Shown here: positions 38,768 through 42,558 of the stretch, piece by piece
How the letters are laid out: each line of letters starts with the position of its first letter
Numbering within the stretch: the stretch's first letter is position 1
Assembly: GCA_947167935.1 (NCBI GenBank)
Contig: CAMVJU010000011.1
Coordinates: 1 to 42,558 of the forward strand
From: an uncultured Prevotellaceae bacterium
GTDB lineage: Bacteria > Bacteroidota > Bacteroidia > Bacteroidales > Bacteroidaceae
Reading direction: 5' to 3'
DNA: 42,558 nt
Made by a program: the position numbers and the translations under genes
The notes under the pieces: model-generated
The model's database searches: none
Told to the model about the DNA's origin: nothing
Seen by the model: the letters and a program-made list of their open reading frames with translations, nothing else

Positions 38768-39988
38768 CAAAGCAAGGTAGTCAATAATGTCGGCAGCCAC
38801 CTGTTGCTTCGACTTCTTTTCGTAGTCACGTCGTCCGTCGCTGCTGATAATGGCTATCTGGTTCTCGTCAGAGCGGAAACAAGTGCCTTCGTTGCGCAGC
38901 GAGTTCAGCACGATGAAGTCGAGGTTCTTCTTCTGCAGCTTCTTCTCGGCGTTCTGCTGCTCGTCGTTGGTCTCAAGTGCAAAGCCCACCAGCAGCTGTC
39001 CTTCCTTCTTCATCTTTCCCAGCTCTGCGGCGATGTCAGGATTGGGCACGAGGTGAATGTCGAGGTTCTCCCCCACCCGCTTGATCTTCTGCTCAGCCAC
39101 CTCGGCAGGACGGAAGTCGGCTACCGCAGCACAGAGGATGGCAGCGTCGGCATCAGGGAAAGCCTTTGTGGCTGCATCATACATCTGCTGGCAGCTCTCC
39201 ACGTCAATCCTGCGGATGCTCCCATGTGGCTCATGGGCCCCATTAGCTTCATAAGCCTTATCCACTGTCAAGGCCACCGGCCCTGCAATCAGCGTCACCT
39301 CAGCACCGCGACGGGCACACTCCTCAGCCAGGGCAAATCCCATCTTCCCGCTGCTATAATTGCCGATAAAACGCACAGGGTCTATCTTCTCATAAGTAGG
39401 GCCGGCAGTAATGAGGATTTTCTTTGAGGTGAGGGGTGAGAAGTGAGGGGTGAGAGCCTGCTCCAGATACTCCACGATTTTCTCCGGCTCCTCCATCCTG
39501 CCCTTGCCTTCGAGGCCGCTTGCCAGGAAACCACTCTGCGGCTCTATGATGTGATTGCCGAAGGAACGCAGTCGCTCCATGTTCTGCTGCGTCGTGGGAT
39601 GCGCATACATATCGAGGTCCATTGCTGGAGCAATGAATACTGGAGCCTTCATCGACAAATAGGTAGTAATAAGCATGTTATCAGCCACACCATGAGCCAT
39701 CTTCCCCAGCGTCGATGCCGTGCATGGAGCAATCAGCATGGCATCGGCCCACAGGCCCAGCTTCACATGCGAGTGCCACGTGCCGTCGCGCTGTGCAAAG
39801 AACTCGCTGATGACCGGCTTCTGCGTCAGCGCCGACAGCGTGATGGGAGTGATAAACTCCTTGCCGGCAGGGGTGATCACCACCTGCACCTCGGCGCCGC
39901 GTTTCACCAGCTCACGAATGATAAGACACGACTTATAGGCTGCTATCGAGCCCGTAATGCCCAAAACAATCTTCTTTCCTTTCAGCAT
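38744..39988 (-). CDS. coaBC: Bifunctional phosphopantothenoylcysteine decarboxylase / phosphopantothenate-cysteine ligase
   Basis: Two consecutive steps of coenzyme A synthesis. The N-terminal CoaC flavoprotein domain covers about 1-178: GSIAAYKS, catalytic His in TWHSHVKLGLWADAM, CTASTLGKMAHGVADN, PAMDLDMY. The C-terminal CoaB domain covers about 190-414: ILITAGPTYEKIDPVRFIGN, SSGKMGFALAEECARRGAEV, VADFRP, KIKR, GFALETND. The interdomain linker TPHFSPLTSKK comes from a period-7 repeat (39422-39456). In CoaB, a YEANGAHEPHGS segment comes from a 9-nt repeat (39219-39254), where relatives have only a few residues. It has a canonical promoter and heads the run coaBC-radA-SBP-TPR. Confidence 0.95.
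   Translation of the reverse strand: MLKGKKIVLGITGSIAAYKSCLIIRELVKRGAEVQVVITPAGKEFITPITLSALTQKPVISEFFAQRDGTWHSHVKLGLWADAMLIAPCTASTLGKMAHGVADNMLITTYLSMKAPVFIAPAMDLDMYAHPTTQQNMERLRSFGNHIIEPQSGFLASGLEGKGRMEEPEKIVEYLEQALTPHFSPLTSKKILITAGPTYEKIDPVRFIGNYSSGKMGFALAEECARRGAEVTLIAGPVALTVDKAYEANGAHEPHGSIRRIDVESCQQMYDAATKAFPDADAAILCAAVADFRPAEVAEQKIKRVGENLDIHLVPNPDIAAELGKMKKEGQLLVGFALETNDEQQNAEKKLQKKNLDFIVLNSLRNEGTCFRSDENQIAIISSDGRRDYEKKSKQQVAADIIDYLALKIERLKD
39219..39254. repeat. Period-9 tandem repeat inside coaBC
   Basis: Units CTCCCATGT, GGCTCATGG, GCCCCATTA, GCTTCATAA on the + strand are read as ANGAHEPHGS in the CoaB domain. Confidence 0.65.
39422..39456. repeat. Period-7 tract inside coaBC linker
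   Basis: Units TTTGAGG, GTGAGGG, GTGAGAA, GTGAGGG, GTGAGAG on the + strand are translated as LTPHFSPLTSK between the two enzyme domains. Confidence 0.75.
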
Positions 39989-40007
39989 AAGCTATATAAA
40001 TAATGTG

Positions 40008-40039
40008 CAAAAGTACGAAAGAAAATCGAACTCTCCAAA
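40008..40039 (-). promoter_or_regulatory. Canonical promoter of the coaBC operon
   Basis: On the minus strand TTTG (40039-40036), a 20-nt spacer, TACTTTTG (40015-40008), then ATG at 39988. Confidence 0.85.
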
Positions 40040-40118
40040 TTTTCCATCACAATTTGCGTGTGTATAGGGTTAGAAATAAGCCTAAATACCATGAAGTGGA
40101 TGAAATAATGGAGATAAT

Positions 40119-40149
40119 TTTGCCAATTGGAAAAATATCTGTACTTTTG
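40119..40149 (+). promoter_or_regulatory. Canonical promoter of the P-loop/CYTH gene
   Basis: TTTG (40119-40122), a 19-nt spacer, TACTTTTG (40142-40149), 45 nt before the ATG at 40195. It is divergent from the coaBC promoter. Confidence 0.85.
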
Positions 40150-40194
40150 CAGCACGAAACTGCGCATAAGCAGCAAGGATGATTCTATTTCAAC

Positions 40195-41292
40195 ATGGAC
40201 GACATTAAGAAAATAGTGCTCACCGGAGGTCCCTGCGCCGGCAAGACCACGGCACTGGTGCGTATCATCGAGCATTTCTCAAGCCTGGGATACAAGGTGT
40301 TCACCATCCCCGAAGTGCCCACTCTGTTCACCCAGTCAGGCATGAACTACCTGACGAAGAACAAGGGATTCTTCTATGAGGGCGAGAAGGCTACGCTCGA
40401 GGTGCAGCTGCTGCTGGAGGACAAGTTCCTGCGCATGGCCCGCGAGTGTCAGAAACCCAGCATCATCGTCTGCGACCGCGGCGCACTGGACATCTCGGCC
40501 TATATGACACCTGAGATGTGGGAGCAGATCACTCGCTCGGTAGGCACATCGACGCCCGAGCTGCGCGACCGCTACGACGCCGTGCTGCACCTGGTGTCGG
40601 CTGCCGACGGTGCTGAGGAGTTCTACACCACGGCCAACAACGCCTCGCGCAACGAGAGCAACGACGACGAGGGCCTGCGCATTGCCCGTATGCTCGACAA
40701 GAAGGTGATTCACGCCTGGACGGGACATCCCCACCTGCGCGTCATTAACAACCACGACGACTTCGAGGCGAAGATGCACCGCGTGATCAAGGAGATCAGC
40801 AGCGTGCTCAGCTTGCCACAGCCCATCGAGGAGGAGCGCAAATATGAGGTGGAGATCATTGGACAGTTCCCCGACGACTGCATCGAGAGCGAGATTACGC
40901 AGACCTACCTGAAGGGCTATCCCGACTGCGAGGAGCGCCTGCGCAAGCGCTCGTGGGGCAAGAAGGTAGTGTATGTGCACACCACGAAGAAGAAGACGGC
41001 CGAAAACGAGGAGCTGGTCACCGAACGCCAGATCAACCAGAACCTCTACGAAATCATGCTGCCCATAGCCGATCCGCAGCGCCACGCCATCCATAAGTTG
41101 CGCAAGAGCTTCATCTGGCAGGGACAGTATTTTGAGGTGGACACCTATCTCGACCGGCTTGAGGGTCTCGTCATCCTTGAGACGAAGGGCATCACCGAGG
41201 GAGAGCCCCTGAAACTGCCGCCTTTCCTACGCATCATCAAGGAGGTGACAGGTGATAAGGACTACTACAACTATCACCTTGCATTACGCTAA
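40195..41292 (+). CDS. P-loop NTPase (NadR/TTD14-like) fused to CYTH domain
   Basis: 365 residues, cytoplasmic. The N-terminal P-loop kinase-like ATPase covers about 5-200: Walker A GGPCAGKTT at 11-19, CDRGALDISAY at about 93-103, and a basic lid region. The C-terminal CYTH (triphosphate tunnel) domain covers about 212-350 and begins EEERKYEVEI in place of the usual ExExK. It contains TYLKGYPDCEERLRKRSW, LVTERQIN, IHKLRKSFIWQGQYFEVDTY and ILETKG, which supply the tunnel Arg/Lys and Glu residues. The same two-domain order occurs in the eukaryotic protein TTD14. CYTH proteins hydrolyse or cyclise triphosphates, or bind phosphorylated nucleotides. The substrate is unknown. It has its own canonical promoter; pheS follows 27 nt later and is probably cotranscribed. 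Confidence 0.85.
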   Translation: MDDIKKIVLTGGPCAGKTTALVRIIEHFSSLGYKVFTIPEVPTLFTQSGMNYLTKNKGFFYEGEKATLEVQLLLEDKFLRMARECQKPSIIVCDRGALDISAYMTPEMWEQITRSVGTSTPELRDRYDAVLHLVSAADGAEEFYTTANNASRNESNDDEGLRIARMLDKKVIHAWTGHPHLRVINNHDDFEAKMHRVIKEISSVLSLPQPIEEERKYEVEIIGQFPDDCIESEITQTYLKGYPDCEERLRKRSWGKKVVYVHTTKKKTAENEELVTERQINQNLYEIMLPIADPQRHAIHKLRKSFIWQGQYFEVDTYLDRLEGLVILETKGITEGEPLKLPPFLRIIKEVTGDKDYYNYHLALR

Positions 41293-41319
41293 TAATCAAA
41301 TAAATACTATATAAGAGCA

Positions 41320-42378
41320 ATGATCATTGACAAGATTGACCAGCTACTGAAAGAAGTAGAGACATTGACAGCGAAGAACGCCGAAGAGGTGGAACAGCTG
41401 CGTTTGAAATACCTGAGCAAGAAGGGCGAGATTACAGCCCTGATGAACGACTTCCGCGAGGTGGCCGCCGAGCAGAAGAAAGAGGTGGGAATGAAAATCA
41501 ACCAGCTGAAGCAGATGGCCCAGGAGCGCATCAACCAGCTGCGCGACAACTGCCAGACGCAGGAGAGCACCGATGAAACCGTCGATTTGACACGCACGCC
41601 CTACCCCATCGACCTGGGCACGCGCCACCCGCTGACCATCGTCACCAACGAAATCATCGACATCTTCAGCCGCATGGGCTTCGTGCTGGCCGACGGTCCT
41701 GAGGTGGAGGACGACCTGCACGTGTTTACGAAGATGAACTTCGCCGCCGACCATCCTGCCCGCGACATGCAGGACACCTTCTTCGTGAGCCAGCATCCTG
41801 ACGACGTGACGAAGAACATCCTGCTGCGCTCGCATACATCTTCTGTACAGGCGCGCGTGATGGAACACATGCACACCGAGGACGGTAAGCTGACGGCACC
41901 CATCCGCGTCATCTGCCCGGGTCGCGTCTACCGCAACGAGGCCATCACGGCCCGCGCCCACTGCTTCTTCCATCAGGTGGAGGGCCTTTACATCGATAAG
42001 AACGTCAGCTTCACCGACCTGAAGCAGGTGCTGCTCAGCTTCGCCCGCGAGATGTTCGGCGCCGACACGAAGATTCGCCTGCGCCCCTCGTACTTCCCCT
42101 TCACCGAGCCCAGTGCCGAGATGGACATCTCGTGCTTCATCTGCGGCGGCGAGGGCTGCGGCTTCTGCAAGCACACCGGCTGGGTGGAGATTCTAGGTTG
42201 CGGAATGGTCGACCCCAACGTGCTGGAGCAATGCGGCATCGACTCGAAGATATACAGCGGCTATGCCTTCGGCATGGGCGTGGAGCGCATCACCAACCTG
42301 AAGTATCGCGTCAGCGACCTGCGCATGTTCTCAGAGAACGACGTCCGCTTCCTACGCGAGTTCGAGGCTGCCGACTAA
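41320..42378 (+). CDS. pheS: Phenylalanine-tRNA ligase subunit alpha
   Basis: Catalytic subunit of the alpha2-beta2 phenylalanyl-tRNA synthetase; charges tRNA-Phe. 352 residues, normal length. N-terminal coiled coil (about 1-85) contacts tRNA. Class II motifs follow: motif 1 around HPLTIVTNEIIDIFSRMGF, motif 2 LRSHTSSVQAR...RVYRNEAITARAHCFFHQVEG, motif 3 GYAFGMGVERITNLKYRVSD. A Cys-rich insert CFICGGEGCGFCKHTGW (four Cys, zinc-ribbon-like) before LGCGMVDPNVL is common in this and other phyla. pheT is not adjacent downstream: the gene ends at a strong terminator and rnpB lies beyond on the other strand. Confidence 0.97.
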   Translation: MIIDKIDQLLKEVETLTAKNAEEVEQLRLKYLSKKGEITALMNDFREVAAEQKKEVGMKINQLKQMAQERINQLRDNCQTQESTDETVDLTRTPYPIDLGTRHPLTIVTNEIIDIFSRMGFVLADGPEVEDDLHVFTKMNFAADHPARDMQDTFFVSQHPDDVTKNILLRSHTSSVQARVMEHMHTEDGKLTAPIRVICPGRVYRNEAITARAHCFFHQVEGLYIDKNVSFTDLKQVLLSFAREMFGADTKIRLRPSYFPFTEPSAEMDISCFICGGEGCGFCKHTGWVEILGCGMVDPNVLEQCGIDSKIYSGYAFGMGVERITNLKYRVSDLRMFSENDVRFLREFEAAD

Positions 42379-42400
42379 CACACAGCTCCTACAAAGAACA

Positions 42401-42450
42401 AAAATCTTCAAAGATCTGACAAAAATGATCGTCGGATTTTTGAAGATTTT
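42401..42450. terminator. Bidirectional 20-bp terminator hairpin between pheS and rnpB
   Basis: Arms 42401-42420 and 42431-42450 pair over 20 bp with two G-U wobbles and a 10-nt loop. A-rich on the left, TTTTCGTT on the right, so it can end pheS (+) and rnpB (-). Confidence 0.85.
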
Positions 42451-42464
42451 CGTTGTATAAAGAA

Positions 42465-42558
42465 AGCATTGCCGCTATAAGCCGGGTTCTGTTCTGGCAC
42501 GAGGCCAGCGTCTGCCATTTATCTACTGCGCACGTCGCCATGCGCCTCTAGCGTTCTA
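42465..42558 (-). ncRNA. rnpB: RNase P RNA, 3' part (rest outside window)
   Basis: The catalytic RNA of RNase P, which trims tRNA 5' leaders. Read on the minus strand the segment contains AGATAAATGGCAGACGC, then GTGCCAGAACAGAACCCGGC and CTTATAG, the universally conserved 3' region of bacterial (class A type) RNase P RNA including the AGATAAATG and ACAGAACCCGGCTTAT elements. The 3' end is placed near 42465, just before a shared terminator. The 5' two thirds lie beyond the window, so the gene is partial here. Confidence 0.92.

Overview
The window is a chromosomal segment of a Bacteroidota bacterium, most likely a gut or rumen member of the Prevotellaceae (Prevotella/Segatella/Xylanibacter type). 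The signs are: Bacteroidota-type promoters (TTTG, about 19-20 nt, TAnnTTTG) in front of many genes with no Shine-Dalgarno sequences; lipoproteins with an acidic patch after the lipidated cysteine; families largely confined to this phylum (DUF4468, Porin_10, class III fructose bisphosphatase); and a short C-terminal tail (YDLxGR...KGxYIxNGKxVxVK) typical of Prevotella secreted proteins. No species is assigned.

Layout. 1-3260 (+): end of the ATP synthase operon (atpA 3' part, atpG), then a secreted GH27 alpha-galactosidase only 9 nt downstream. 3276-6636 (-): amidohydrolase/lactonase, FucP-like permease and zinc dehydrogenase, a probable L-fucose/L-galactose-type oxidative sugar set. 6761-10862 (+): outer membrane protein, surface lipoprotein, HAD phosphatase, panB and acyl-ACP thioesterase. 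10866-15811 (-): three glycosyltransferases, then fbp. 16099-20715 (+): a 1236-residue secreted GH5-GH43 enzyme and a TrmH-type RNA methyltransferase. 20917-21927 (-): class II FBP aldolase. 21928-22893: palindrome-rich spacer, a truncated IS3 transposase and the 3' stump of a lost secreted-protein gene. 23084-26136 (+): DUF4468, a small membrane protein and a Porin_10 barrel. 26204-28412 (-): VTC-type polyphosphate polymerase, DUF4956 membrane protein and DUF2490 outer membrane protein. 28553-31667 (+): DMP19-like protein, smpB, HAD hydrolase, GHL10 glycoside hydrolase. 31695-32862 (-): GH25 lysozyme and an acidic single-pass protein. 32969-34213 (+): C11 cysteine protease lipoprotein. 34217-39988 (-): coaBC, radA, solute-binding lipoprotein and a TPR protein. 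40195-42378 (+): P-loop/CYTH fusion and pheS. 42465-end (-): 3' part of RNase P RNA.

Two things stand out. First, short tandem repeats of period 7/8 (at least a dozen tracts) and period 9 (three tracts) are scattered through the window. They lie between genes, but also inside genes in frame (atpG, GT4, GH5-GH43 tail, GHL10 signal peptide, TPR protein, radA, coaBC), and they supply the stop codons of five genes. The 9-mer is read in different frames in different proteins, so the DNA repeat rather than the peptide seems to be what spreads. A separate perfect 30-bp inverted repeat sits in frame inside the TrmH-family gene. Second, the VTC-DUF4956-DUF2490 operon is a candidate envelope-linked polyphosphate (or related polymer) system, and a second protein of the triphosphate-tunnel (CYTH) fold is encoded 12 kb away.

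No tRNA, CRISPR array, riboswitch or origin was recognised. All functional calls are by reading motifs and family resemblance; no database search was run.
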